A stretch of 64,000 nucleotides of DNA from Diospyros lotus (GCF_014633365.1 NC_068349.1:18366753-18430752); one strand, 5' to 3'; shown: positions 23,859 through 36,208, numbered from the stretch's first letter. Notes: generated from the letters alone by a model not told the origin. Made by a program: numbers and translations.

Positions 23859-26800
23859 CATTAGTGTATTAGCAACACTTTTATGTGTGTTAGTATTATC
23901 ACACTTAAAAAATCTATCACAATAAATTATATTCAAAGACTCCTCAAAATAGACATTCTACATCGGGAAAATATTATAAAAAATCTATATACTGTGACTT
24001 CCAATGTTAATAAATTTTTCCTCTTTAAAGTGTTATTTGAATTCATTAAAATTATTACAAGGTTTATGACAAACTACCTTCAGCATTAATCAAATTCACC
24101 AAGTTTGCAACCCATAATAGTAAAGATTTTCTTCAAGTTCAATCTCAATACAAAATAAAAAGAAGAGAACGAAAGTAGAATATAATTAGACTTGTCTTAC
24201 CATTTATTTATAAGTGAATAGTCATCTTTAAAAAGACAACACTTTTTCGTTGGTATCCCATTGATTAGGTATGATTGAAGAGTCATATTTATTAAAAAAA
24301 TTTACACTTATTCACTGATGACCACCATAACGAACTAAAAATCGTATCCAGGTCTTATTAATACAAATTACATATCATTCCATCAGTGGAGGGATATGGG
24401 TTTTGACAGGATCACTGAGTGCTAATTAAAGAATTAATCTCAAACAAAAGGCATTCACCTCTTTTAGTATTGTTTATAAACTGGGATTCCATTCTAAATT
24501 ATTGTTATTGTTGAGGGCATTTGACCTAATCTCATAGGCCAGATAGCTTAATTCTGCCAGCATAAAGCACCAGTTTGTCTCAGCCAGATCCTCCATGACA
24601 GCCCGGAGATTAAGTGTATCAGTGACTGCTACTAAGTTCTTAAAAGCAACCTTTATTTACCCTTTAAAAACAACCTTTATTTACCCTTTAATCTCATTTG
24701 TTATTACGATTGTGTGTCTTAAGTGTATGTCACGATCCGATATACTTAGAATTTTTAAAGTACCCGACTTGTTATCTGGAGGCGGAGTTGAAGTAATGAT
24801 GTTTGGGATAGTTTAAAGTTTTACTTTGTAAAAACTGTGTTTTGGAAAGATTTATAATTTGTCCGTGCAAAATTAATTACTACTTAATGGAATATCCCTT
24901 ATGGTGAAATCTTAGATGTAAGTATTGACGAGGAAGAACATTAAATTCCTCTGTAGTACTTTAAAAAAAAAAAAAATTGTGTGTGATATGTGTTTGCAAT
25001 CCTAATAAATAATATCACAGCTATATGATCCTAACAGTTAGTGTTCTTTTACAGCAAATGTAATTAACCATGTAGGTCTTAGACTTACTATCCCAATTCA
25101 AGACTATTTTACATGTTCATATATAATGAAAAGCATTTTTAATGTACAAAACTCTCTAAAGAGGGATCCGCCGCCTCTGCGATGGTGGTGCATCATGTTG
25201 AAAGTTGGTTTCAATGTGCAAAATTAAATCATGCAAATGATTGGACAGAGGGCATGGCATGGCCCCTAGGAAGTGAAGCAAAGGACAACAAAATTGGTTT
25301 GTGGTTCATGCTAGGGAAAGGCCATGGAATCCTTCAAAAGTTGGTCAAAGAATTTCCAAGCCTAGCTAGCTAGCTAGCTAGAGCTAGTAGTCCACATCGT
25401 GTATTATTGTGTGTGTCTTTGTATAATACATTTCAACCCTTTTTTTGGTGCCCATAGTCATATCATATTCCAGCACACATGGAGTCACCACCGGCGTGTG
25501 GGGGACACACGATTTCTTGGTGGGAGACACACGATTTCTTTATATATATATTTCATGTCACAGTTTTGCATAAAAATGACATGATTTATCAAGTAGTTTT
25601 TTAGGGCTACTTATACATAATTGTAAAAATATTATGGTTACGGAACTCCCTTTTAATTAGTAATTGTTTGAAAGTGGTGGTTCAATAGGTTCTCTTTCTT
25701 TGTACACATGCAATCTCTATTCAGCTTTACTAGGGCTACATGATTCTTCTCTTTTCTTTCCAATTTATCTTAACCAAACAATGTATTTGAATTTCAAAGT
25801 TTAAATAACAACTAATATGATAAAATAATCATACATAAACATAAAACATTGAAGTGTTTGGAACAGTAGATATGGAACAATCAAAGGTGTCACTTAAATA
25901 TGGAAATGGCCAAAATCTTGAAGATTTGGAACCCAGACAGTGCAGATCGCACAACCTTAAGAGGATGGACAACTATTTGTTTTTACGAAACATGGAAACA
26001 AAGGAAGAGTTGACAGTGCTGTGTTGAAAGATGCTTAGATTGTAAAGCTGAAAACCCAACTTATAAGTAGCAAGATCTATGTATATATATATATATATAT
26101 CTTCAACAACCATAGCATCTTTATCTTTCCTAAGTGAACAGTTGACACAAAACTTTGACCAGGTTCTCCATTAAATTATTATATCACCATTTAATTTCCA
26201 GAGAGCATCCCACAAAGACAAATTAAAGACGAAGACCATGGCTTCCATGCGTAGGTTGACACCTATTGGCTAATGGCTATATTATGCCACAACACCTGAT
26301 CACCATCATTGCAATCCTTTGAAACCCAGCTCCCAAAAGAAAGCAATCAGCAGCATCTTAGCTAGAACATCAAATATTTATTTATGTGATAATAATATAG
26401 AATCGGAATCTCACACATTCGCTGCTTCCATTTTGCTTTTCCTGCTCCTCACACCCATCATTCATTGCCCATCCATCTTTGTTGTGATCAATTCTTTGAC
26501 AGTTTTTTATACAAAAATATCATTAGATTTTTACCCTTTTTATACAAATAAATATAGGGTAAATCACATGCACCCTTATTATTTGATATTTATAAATTTT
26601 ATAATAATAATAATAAATTATGTAACATGCTTTAAATTGATATAAGATTATTTTCAAATGTCAAAAGAGGGGATTATTATTTAATTATTTTTACCTAATT
26701 ATCTCACTAAATGAATGATAAGACATATTATTCTGTAACAAATTTACTTAATATTGCAACTTGGGAGTTGGACGACTCAGTTTATATAAACGAGTTAATG

Positions 26801-29800
26801 GGGGTAGCAAAAAGAAAAGAATGCGTATAAAATTTGGGCACGCACCACATCCCAACTAACCCATATTCCATAGTAAACATTACTTTTGACCAAAACATTA
26901 GGACAAGAAATTCATATTAAAAACCCAACTTCAATTCTCTTATCATTGCTATATATATATATATTTCTTCAAGACATACCGTGGCAAATGTCTGCGTGCG
27001 ATTACTGGGTATTGACATGAATATTAAATTTGGAAGAGAAAATGTCCTTTAATTTATTATTAATCATACTCAGATAAATTACATACTATATTCAATCTTT
27101 TAAAATATATAAAGCATATGTTATATTAAATGTGTCCAATCATACAGTCGTGAGCATCACGATACCGCAAAAGCTGAGGGAAATTTATTTCTGTACAGTC
27201 TCATTTTTATTTATAAAAAATATTTTTATCTATTTAGATTCGTACATTTTTAATCTACAAAAAAATAATCTAAGCAACTAATTAGATAATTACCCTAAAC
27301 CATGATGTGTGAATAATTGAAAGATTATATGAACCCATATTGCACGGTGATCGTATGAATAATTTCTCCATTTTTAGGAGATGTTTTAAATTAATGATGC
27401 TCAAACCTTTATGGATGTTTTTGCAAGATTATATCTAAAAATAATTATTTTTTGATTCTTATAAAATAGAAAGCCTCATATATATATATATTTGAATAAA
27501 GTGTTAAATAAGTAATTGATTTAAGGGTATGTTAAGTATTATGTTAGATATCGTTTTAATGATTTTAATCCCATTAACAAGATGAATTACTCTATCTCTA
27601 ATCAAATTTTAATTCAAATATTAGGTCCAAAATTAAAATCCAAAGCACTAGACATCATGAGAACGAAATAGGGTCCTTGCATATTTAGGTGTTTGTAACT
27701 ATGTCGTCGGATTTTTTGATTCTAGACTTGGGCATTTGCAACTATTATTTGAATCTCTATCGGGAAGGATTGAATTTGTTTGCAAATAATGTTAATGGAA
27801 TTAACATAGCATTGATAGCGTTAAGACATATCTGTGATTTTGGATCTAAAAGTGCAATAATTTATTTAATTTTTTTTAAAAAATATAATAGTCAATTTGG
27901 CTTCACATATAAAAATATAATTACTACAGTAATCAATTTAATTTTTAAGTTAAAATAGGACCACTTATTTAATATTTTATTTTTTTCAAATAAAATAAAA
28001 TAAAATAAGGAAGCCTTCTACATTAAGTAGAGCCTACATATAAAAGTAGTCTTAAGATACTATTTTGGGTTCTCCCACTCCAAAAGGGGTTTTTGTCGGT
28101 TGATGGAATTCTTCAACACTTGTGTACTAATTAATTTAGAGGTTTAAAAGAAATCATAAATAGGTGCACGAATAGGAGTTAGGAGCATTATTTGTCACGC
28201 TGATACAAACTCTTGAATGAAGAAGGAGAAGGGCAAGGGAATAAGATAAAAGGGCAAACCCAAAAACTAACAAAAAGAAAATAAAGTACCCAGTTTTCTC
28301 TTTAGAGAAGAATCATCAATTCATCATCAACACAGATATCACCTATGGGCAGCCTACATGCCTCATGCATCATATGAATGTTTTTTACAAAATAAATCAT
28401 TAATATAATTAATTATGATAAATATACAAAATACCTCTTAAGATTATTGTCTTTGAGCAGTCTTCCGTCACTCATATTCTCAATTTCGATAAAAAAGATA
28501 AATCATAAGTGAGCCTTTAATTCTTGTCTAAACCAAGTATCAAACTCGTGACCTATTGGTATTAATTCCAATATATCATTTACCCACCCCTTAATTTATG
28601 TCCTCAAAACTAAAAAATTTTTTACTAAAAATTATTATTGATAACGTTATCAACTCACCACTCTTCGAATCCATAAACCATATATACAACAAGGGATTAT
28701 CAAGCAATTAAGGGGTACATATATAATTACTCAAACTTTAGATCTCAACAGAAGTCCTACATATGTGGGCTAATAGAAATTGATCAAATGAAGCCAAGCT
28801 GAAGCTATACATCTACATCTAAACCACAATGGTTGCCATATATATATGAATTTATAATTAGCAACACCATCTATCTATATATATAAAATTTCAACCCTTA
28901 TATGATCATTACCCATTAGCAAGTTAGTAACCAAATCTCTTGATAGATAAATATAATATAATATATATATATATATATATTGTTATTTCTTATGGTGATC
29001 ATGCATGCGTGATACGGATGGGGTCACAGTTGAGTCAACTGTGTCATTTATTTATTTATTTTTATAGATCCCCACCTTTAGGAATTCGGCAGTTAATTAA
29101 TTTGGGTTGTGCACCATATGTCCCCAATTATGATTTTTATTCTCGTTGTCGGAGAATCTTTGCTCCTTCTGCTAGGGAGTTGGGAGTGGTGGGTCTACCT
29201 CAAGGTAGAGTATTGAAATTTGCTTTTTACTGCTTTTCTTTTTATATATGGATAGATTCATTGAATTCCTTTTTATCTCAGTATTTAATGGCCACAGTTG
29301 CACAAATGTTACACTATTATTATTATAAAATTTAAATTAAACACAAAGAAATTTTATTATTATAAGATTAAAACTAAATATAAAACTCAGTATGAATATG
29401 TATCAAGAAATTAAAATAAAGTAAAAAAAAAAAATCAGCAATTTATCTATAATTTATTCATAAATTTATTGGTGTAAATTATTATTATCCACCAATCAAA
29501 TGTATCAAGTAAATAAACAAAATATTTATATGAAAATATTTAAATACTATTATAAATTTGTAATCGCTTTCTCATCTATTAACTCTTAACTTGGAGAGTT
29601 GAGACAAAAGGTATTCCAAGCTTAGTAACTGTTTGTTAAGCATTGATGCCTCCATATATCCTATGGTATCTGCCACACGCTTTCCGAATTCCCACTGCGC
29701 TAGCCCCCAGGCGACAAAGCCTTCGGTGTTGGCCTGTGGAAGGCTGCCACCTGTAAAGGTCGCAGTTTTTTTTTTATGCTCACGATATCCTTCTACTTTC

Positions 29801-29984
29801 AATAAAATACACTAAGACTCCGAAAATTTTAAAATAATTACATTTAATATATAATGCACCACAATCCAAACAGATTTAAAATATTATTATAAAGTATAAC
29901 ATGATAATGAGTTAACTGTAAAGAAATATATAATAAAATATAAAATATTATTATAAATATTAATTATATATTACAATATGTATG
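23859..29984. other. AT-rich stretch without a recognisable gene
   Basis: No ORF longer than about 130 codons is present, and none shows a known domain. It holds (TA)n runs (26083-26100, 26951-26962, 27478-27490, 28962-28980), a (CTAG)n run near 25361-25380 and a short tandem duplication (24640-24692). The ORF at 25182-25373 and the one at 28940-29335 were inspected and not recognised. It is the window's best candidate for ancestral host DNA. Confidence 0.6.
29570..29815. other. GC-richer block open on both strands, unidentified
   Basis: A block of higher GC than its AT-rich surroundings stays open on the minus strand (76 codons, with a GFVAWGLAQWEFGKRVADT stretch) and on the plus strand (60 codons). 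It may be an exon fragment or a repeat. I cannot name a family, and no splice sites or transposon ends were found around it. Confidence 0.3.
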
Positions 29985-29989
29985 AAATT

Positions 29990-30145
29990 GGGATTGTTGT
30001 ACTAGACCATGTGATATGCGAAACTAAAAATTGGAGTTTCTTGCAATAATAGAAAAGGGGGATGACATACTAGAATTGATGATATGTTTGCATTATTAAA
30101 AAGTAAGGTATGAAATAATAGAAATTGGGGTTTTCACAATGCTAA
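29990..30145. repeat. Degenerate minisatellite with GTACTAGAAATTG-like units, part 1
   Basis: Loose repeats of a unit such as (A)GTACTAGAAATTGGAGTTTT occur with poor conservation and about 40-55 bases spacing. The same motif continues at 36765-36981 and 39296-39470. These three pieces were probably one block before the Sirevirus-like LTR and the solo LTR at 36982 were inserted. Confidence 0.4.
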
Positions 30146-30290
30146 TGTTATACCTTTGATTTTGACACTTATTTTAAAGGTTGAATAGACTGTTGTATCT
30201 TTAATTTAGGGTTAATTTTTAATTTTATTCAGATTTGACCTTTAATTCAATTTGGTCATAGAATTTTAATTTTTGTTTCAATTTTATTTT

Positions 30291-31140
30291 TGTTGTTATC
30301 AAAATATAACAATTAAATTTTATAATATGAGACCTACTGAAGCTTGGTGTCTTGTAAAATGGGGTTGTCGCAAGAAATGTTATCGTAGGGGAGTTTGCCA
30401 CAAGAATCTCGCCGCAAGCACTTTCGCTACAAGGATTTTCCACAAGCCTCCTTGTCGCAAGCCTTTTCGCCACAAAGATCTCGCTGCAAGCACATTCGCC
30501 GCAAAGATCTCGCCACAAGCTTCCACGCCACAAAGATCTCGTCGCAAGCTTCCTCGCCACAAGGATCTCACCGCAAGCTTCTTCACCACAAGCTTCATCG
30601 CCACAAGTCTCTTTGCTGCAAGGATCTCACCATAAGCCTCATTGTCGCAAGCTTTTTTACCACAAGGATCTCACCACAAGCCTCGTCGCCACAAGGATAT
30701 TACTCTGTTGATACTCAAAAAATAAGTTAGAAAGCTCGTGGGAATCCTCACCAGCGACAACCCTCCGATGCCTAAGTCAATATTAGATCCGAGTAATTGT
30801 TCACCAAAGTAATAAAGATGTAGTCAAAGTTGTACCGAAATCAGAGAGAGCCCTCTTTAATGTCCTGTAGCTGGGTATTTACAGGACGCGCTTCTCAAGG
30901 ATTCCTGGTATTGACATATGTCAGTTGTTGGATGGGCCCATGCATGAGGCGTGCGACTGCAAAACGAGATTGCCCCAAACAAGGATTCACCACAAGGTTG
31001 CCGCATAGTTACTGTCGCAAGGCAAGGCTATTGTTGCAAGGCCTTGTGGCAATGCCTTTGCCGTAATAGGGCTCGTTGCATATTTTCGTGAGCCCTTTTA
31101 ATTTTTCTTCAAAAAATCCCTTGATTTTCATGGTACAACA
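30291..31140 (-). repeat. 3' LTR of the Tat-type element (850 bp)
   Basis: On the minus strand it starts TGTTGTACCATG next to the polypurine tract and ends ATAACAACA. The part 30767-31140 is homologous to 33550-33978. It contains a 29-bp repeat array (30398-30700) and further CGCAAGGC motifs near 31010-31075. Confidence 0.88.
30398..30700. repeat. 29-bp tandem repeat inside the Tat LTR
   Basis: About ten degenerate units such as CGCCACAAAGATCTCGTCGC plus nine bases follow each other, with a sub-period of 14-15 bases (YCGCCRCAAG-type halves). The array stays open in several frames on both strands because of its composition, so the apparent ORFs over it are not genes. It is GC-rich compared with its surroundings. 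Confidence 0.85.
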
Positions 31141-31156
31141 ATTGCCCCCCACTCTT
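31141..31156 (-). other. Polypurine tract of the Tat-type element
   Basis: The minus strand reads AAGAGTGGGGGGCAAT directly before the LTR start TGTTGTACC. Confidence 0.75.
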
Positions 31157-31195
31157 CTTTTTTGCCTCAAGGTGAAATCAAAGAGATTTTGACAG

Positions 31196-31735
31196 GATAA
31201 TAGGCCAATCATTTTGATGAAGAGATTGTGCGAACCGTGTTGCCCAGTCGTTAGGCGGGGCAATGAGCCAATCATTTTGAGGAAGAGATTGTGCGAACCT
31301 CGTTACCGACCCATTAGGCAAGACAATAAGCCAATCATTTTGAGGAAGAAATTGTGCAAACCGCATTGCCAGGCTGTTAGGTAGGACAACAGGCCAATCA
31401 TTTTAAGGAAGGGATTGTGCGAACTGCATTGCCGGGCTGTTAGGCAAGACAACGGGCTAATCGTTTTTTACGAAGGGATTATGCTAATCGCGTTGCCGAG
31501 CCGTTAGGCGAGACAATGGGCCAATTGTTTTGAGAAAGAGATTGTGTGAACTGCGTTGTAGGGCCGTTAGGTAGGACAACATACCAATCATTTTGAGGAA
31601 GAGATTGTGCGAACCACGTTGCTGGGCCGTTGGGCGGGATAATGGGCTAATTGTTTTGAGGAAAAGATTATGTGAACAGCGTTGCGTGACCGTTAGGCAG
31701 GACAATAGGCCAATCATTTTTTACAAAGAAATTGT
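31196..31735. repeat. 63-bp tandem repeat (about 8.5 units) next to the polypurine tract
   Basis: Each unit has the blocks GGCCAATCATTTTGAGGAAG, AGATTGTGCGAACCGCGTTG and CCGGGCCGTTAGGCGGGACA. Units differ at several positions, often C/T and G/A. It lies in the 3' untranslated region of the Tat-type element, where Tat/Ogre elements often carry tandem repeats. Open frames across it (minus strand, for example 31178-31366 and 31484-31717) are repeat translations and not genes. Confidence 0.93.
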
Positions 31736-31999
31736 TCTTGGGACCTGGAAAACATATTAGAGAATGCGCATAAAGTAGTGATGTATTGCATTAAAGAGTA
31801 TAAGCATTTCCTTTTTTGACATGGCCAAGTTACACATGCCTAGGTTCAAAATGTCGCCGGGGGCTTACATTGTTGTGTAAATTTAAAGCGTGCTCACTCA
31901 AAATGAAAGAAACATTACAATTTTTTAATTTTGCCTATCAATCCTGTGCGGTTGGTTCAGCAATGGCAGAAGTCTTTTCACTTTTCTTTTTCTTTGTGG

Positions 32000-33545
32000 A
32001 TGACATATAGCAAGTGTGTGCCTTCCGCTGGTCTCCTCGAACTTGCCCTATGCCTGAAGGGGTAGGAAACTTCATCAATAGATAGTAGGAGGAGACTATG
32101 GCCTTAACGTCATTGAGTAGGGGTGACCCAAGATCGCATTGTATGCCGAAGAGATGGTCTTGACTACCATGAAGTTAGCATGCCGTGTCATGTTCTGAGG
32201 TTCAAACATTATTGTGATTGATAGTCGAATCGATCCCACCATTGGAACTATCTCTCTAGTGAAATTGTATAAGGGTGAGGAAACTCGTTTGAGTTAGTTG
32301 TGGGCAATACTCATCTACTTGAAGCAATAGATTAGGTTGACAGAATTGTCACTGTCTACTTGGACTCTTCTGATGGGATGCTTGGCGATGACAATTGAAA
32401 TTACCATCAGATTATCATGTGGGAGAATTACATCCCCCCTAGTCATTAGGCATAAAGGTAATGGGGTTTTCATTTTCCTTTATCTTTCCCACATAGTTGA
32501 CTTGGTAGGCTAGGCGAGCATAGGCCTTCCGACAAGAAGAACTGTCTCCAGCTAAAGTTTCGCCACCCGAGATGACGTGTATGGCCTGTTGAGTCAGTTT
32601 ATTATCCAAAGGATTCTACATATGGTTTCTCATTCTCTCTTGTTGCCCATGGTTGCATGTCTCTTGTCATTCGAGCCTGTCTCCCCTTCTCAATGGTTCC
32701 CTGTCATTTTTCTTATCTTCTCGCACATACCTCTGCAACTGCCATTCTCAAATGAGCTTCTCAACTTTATCTTTTAACTCACGACATAGATCGGTGGCAT
32801 GGCCATGAGCTCAATGATATTGACAGTATTAGTTCTGCTTCATTCCCATTGGCCGATCAACTCTTTTTGGGAGCTTTATCTGCCCCGTCCCCTCTATAGT
32901 CGCTAGGATGGCTAATTTTAGTTGGAGGAATCGAGCGTAATGATTGAATTGGGGCACAACCACGTCTAGCCTTCTGATCTTCTCCTGCCATTGTCTGGGT
33001 CTTCTTTAATGTCTTGCTCTTTTCTCTTTCGCTTTCTATCCTCATCTATCCTCACAGTTTGCATGACCTCGGCCTAGAGTATGTATTTATTTGCCCTGAC
33101 AAATAGATCTGCCAAGGAGTTTTGCGGGTTTAGAGATAATGACTCCTGCAGGGAAGTTAGATATGTTCCTTGTAACATTGCTGATACTGCTATTTCCACT
33201 GGCAAGTCACGAATTTCCAGTGTGGCATTATAGAATCTATCCACAAATTGGAAAAGGGTTTCTTTGCCCCCATGTCGGATACTGAGGAGATGCGTCGCAT
33301 TCTTGCTATTTCGACTGTTAATTACGAAGGCTTTGATGAATTCCGTTTGCAACTACCCAAACGAGGAGATGGATGCTTCTAATAAACTATTGAACCAAGT
33401 TCGAGCATGTTTTGACAAGGTTAATGAAAATGCTCGACATCCCCCCCATGGAGTATCATTAGAGATTCGTAGTTCTAGATGTGATCATCAGGATCATCAT
33501 TACCTTTTCTACCACATTTTTCATAGTGTCCCATATATTCGCCAT
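32000..33545 (-). pseudogene. Tat-type gag and aspartic protease remnant
   Basis: Gag is read from about 33545 down: a TWFNSL block with SISSFG, then the FIKAFVINSRNSKNATHL segment and ETLFQFVDRFYNATLEI, matching Tat-lineage gag. Further down (about 32430-32060) the protease can be followed: a damaged active site (VDSDNSVNLI for the usual VDNGSSADIL) and the conserved SSAYNAILGHP block near 32140. Frameshifts and many stops occur. Everything after protease is deleted. The 5' LTR piece at 33550 is fused directly to gag, so leader and primer binding site are gone too. Confidence 0.85.
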
Positions 33546-33549
33546 GATA

Positions 33550-33978
33550 TGATGCCTAAGTCAATATTGGATCTGGGTAATTGTTCACCAAAACAGTAAA
33601 GATGTAGTCAAAGTTGTACCGAAATCGGAGACAGACCCTTTCAATGTCCTGTAACTGGGCATTTATAGGGCGCACTTCTCAAGTATTCTTGGTGTTGACA
33701 CGTGTCAGTTGTTGGATGGGCCATGCACGAGGCATGCAACTACAAAACCAAATTGTGGTAGGCCTTGTGGTAAGGCAATTGCCGCAATGGGGCTGACTTT
33801 GAGACAAAGTTACTACCGCAAGGCCTTGTGGCCTTTATCATAAATGGGAAGGCTTTACGGCCTTTGTTGCAATGCAAGGCTATTTCTGCAAGGCCTTGCG
33901 ACAATGGGGATCACAGCACATTGTCGCAAGCCCTTTTAATTTTTCTTCAAAAAATCCATTGATTTTCATGGTACAACA
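33550..33978 (-). repeat. 5' LTR of the Tat-type element, truncated
   Basis: It is homologous to 30767-31140 (shared GATGCCTAAGTCAATATT and TTGTTGGATGGGCC blocks). The minus strand starts TGTTGTACCATG at 33978. A TATA-like box CTATAAATGC is at 33658-33667. The 3' part that would match the 29-bp repeat array is absent. Confidence 0.85.
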
Positions 33979-34052
33979 ATTTTCAATTAGCCAGAAGTGT
34001 ACCCCAACTTATATGGCGGCTTATGTGGCATACTGATGTGTCTAACAATAGA

Positions 34053-34920
34053 CACATATAACATTGTTTTTCCATGATAATTACTGCAATCGTTTTGCCT
34101 CATGTATTTTGAATCCAAGTAATAGGCCAGGTTGATCCTAGTCCAAATCTAACCCAGTGGGTCCACCCAACACTCAATGGGTCAAAACCCATATTCTTTC
34201 CCAAATCACCTAGGGTTTTTGCTTCCAACTTGCACTGCCATCATTTTTGCCTTTACCATCGTCAACCGCCACTTTCTTCCTCGCTCTTCATCACCGATGG
34301 CTTTAGCCACCGGTTTGCTTCTATTAACGATGGCCATAATGGCAACCAATCGAAAAAGAATAGAGAGTGAAGAAGACCAGAGGTCGAGGTGAAAAACTGA
34401 CCATGGCGAGACCCATGTCAAGAATACGATAATGCCTATAGGTTTGTGGCCATCGATCGATTGGCCTATACCTTAATTTCACCATCGTCAACGATTGAAT
34501 GTTTTCCAAAATAGAGGGTTGCCATGATTATCATGGATGATGGTTCGTGTCTTGTTTTGGCCAATGGCTTTCTATCTCATTTTGGCCACTGGCTCACTGA
34601 CGTGGGTCATCATTTTGGTTGACTGATGGGTCAAATCTCGACCATGGGTCAAATCTCAGCATTGTAATGGCTATTGGTGCCATGGCCAATAACCTTTGGT
34701 CACTACCATGGTTGAAGAGCTTTATGTTTAACATGGCTAGCGTGACCAAAGAAGGCTGAGGCCTTGGGTGACTGGCGATGAGAGAAGAAAGAGGTGGCCA
34801 ATTGCGATAAATGGAGAATAAAGATGCTGGCGGTAAAGGAAATCAACGATAGTTGTTTAAGATTTAAAAACCTAGTGGCCAAAGGTTGAAGAAGATGGGT
34901 TTATTTTGCTGATGTGTCGA
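34053..34920. other. Interior of the MULE, possible captured host fragment
   Basis: Between the inverted arms lies a GC-richer segment, open for about 70 codons on both strands around 34177-34421, with no transposase similarity. MULEs often carry captured gene pieces (Pack-MULEs). No source gene can be named. Confidence 0.35.
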
Positions 34921-35159
34921 ATAATGGATACTTCGACACATCAGCACGCCACCTCAACGTCACGTATGCTGGGGCACATGCCTGACTGATTGAAGATAAA
35001 ATTGAAACAAAAGTTAAAGTTCAAGTACCAAATTAAAGTAAAGGCCAAAACTGGATAAAATTAAAAATTGACCCTAACTTCATGATACAACAGTCTATTC
35101 GGCCTATTTTAAAACATATACTTAAGAATAATAAAAATACAAAACTGCTGAAAACATAG

Positions 35160-35975
35160 AGTTAATTGACTAATACACTTATTTAATCGAATAATATTAT
35201 TTTACCCAAGTAATATTTTATATTAGTTGAGTAATTATCTTTAAGAAATTTAGGTTAAACTGACATTCAAAAGTTACTCAAATAATTAGCAAAGTAAAAA
35301 ATACCGAAAATTCAAGATTCAAAATTTTAATCGATTAACCACCTTACTTAGTTGAGTAACAATACTATTAATCAAGTAGAATAGTTGAATAAGATTGTTA
35401 CAAAAAAGATCTCAAGTTTTTAATCGAGTAACCATAGAATTAATCAACTAATACTTTAATTTAGTCCAATATCATTTGTGTTAGTTGAGTATTATTCTCT
35501 AAAGAATTTTGGACTTAAAAGATTAATAGACTAAAAATTAAATTTATTTGAGTATTATTCTTCCTTAATCGAGTAACAAACTTGTTTAATTGAGTATAAT
35601 TCTTCAAATGTTTTTGAACAGTAATGTGTTCAAAAGGTTAATCATCTAAAAGTAAGTTTTAATCGAGTATTATCTTCTTTAGTCGAGTAATAAACATGTT
35701 TAATCGAGTATTATTCTTCAAACATATTTTGACAATAAGGTATTCAAAAGGCTAATCAACTATCAGTTAGTTTTAATCGAGTATTATTTTCTTTATTCGA
35801 GTAACATAATTGTATAATCAAGAAATAACACATCTCTTTAAAAACCTTAATCGAGTAAGATTATTTAATAGTCGACTAATGAATTATTTAATCGATTAAG
35901 TGCTGAAAACACTCGAATAACCTTTGAATTTGCTCAAGTAATTATTAATCTTACTTGATTAACTGTCTCTAAAGT
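35160..35975. repeat. Array of TTAATCGAGTAA-like motifs (about 30 copies)
   Basis: Variants of AATCGAGTAA, AATCGATTAA, AGTCGACTAA and ACTCGAATAA recur every 20-35 bases, in both orientations. The shared core is TCGA. The array precedes the TATA box at 36209 by about 0.25-1.05 kb, which would place it in U3 of the Sirevirus-like LTR. Confidence 0.75.
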
Positions 35976-36208
35976 TTAAAAAATATAGCCGACTGTATTA
36001 AATGTGACTACTTTTCATTTTCAGACAAAGATAACTTTATTAAATGTTGTCTGAATAATAATATTCTTACATTAAATTTGTTTATGATTGAACTTCATAT
36101 TTAATTCCAATCGTTGCTATGGATAAAAAAATTTGATGTTTTCTGCAAATTTTCAAGTTTAATGTATTATTCACTAGATAATTTGTCAAGTGCATTGAAG
36201 ATGGAAAT

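Larger units (their letters stand above)
30291..33978 (-). mobile_element. Ty3/gypsy Tat-type element, internally deleted
   Basis: It begins TGTTGTTATC and ends GGTACAACA on the plus strand and is flanked by ATTTT (30286-30290 and 33979-33983). It sits inside the left arm of the MULE. It has a full 3' LTR (30291-31140), a polypurine tract, 63-bp tandem repeats, remnants of protease and gag, and a truncated 5' LTR (33550-33978). RT, RNase H, integrase and the primer binding site are missing. Confidence 0.9.
30179..35104. mobile_element. Mutator-like element (MULE), non-autonomous, with 9-bp target duplication
   Basis: It has long terminal inverted repeats: GGTTGAATAGACTGTTGTAT at the left and GGCCGAATAGACTGTTGTAT as the reverse complement of the right end. 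The arms match over about 180 bases (30179-30290 continuing at 33984-34052, against about 34920-35104). The flanks are an exact 9-bp duplication TATTTTAAA (30170-30178 and 35105-35113), the hallmark of Mutator. Without the nested Tat element it is about 1.23 kb. No transposase is present. Confidence 0.92.

Noticed and set aside
25182..25373. Plus-strand ORF of 63 codons in the AT-rich stretch
   Set aside because: Short, with no recognised domain and no visible exon partners; kept only as a remark.
28940..29335. Plus-strand ORF of 131 codons
   Set aside because: It starts in a (TA)n run; the middle part looks peptide-like but I do not recognise it, and there is no second exon.
30225..30730. 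Overlapping ORFs of 74-120 codons on both strands
   Set aside because: They translate a 29-bp repeat in the Tat LTR; the frames follow from composition, and no domain is present.
31178..31717. Minus-strand ORFs with repeated peptide units
   Set aside because: They translate the 63-bp tandem repeat in an untranslated region of a dead element.
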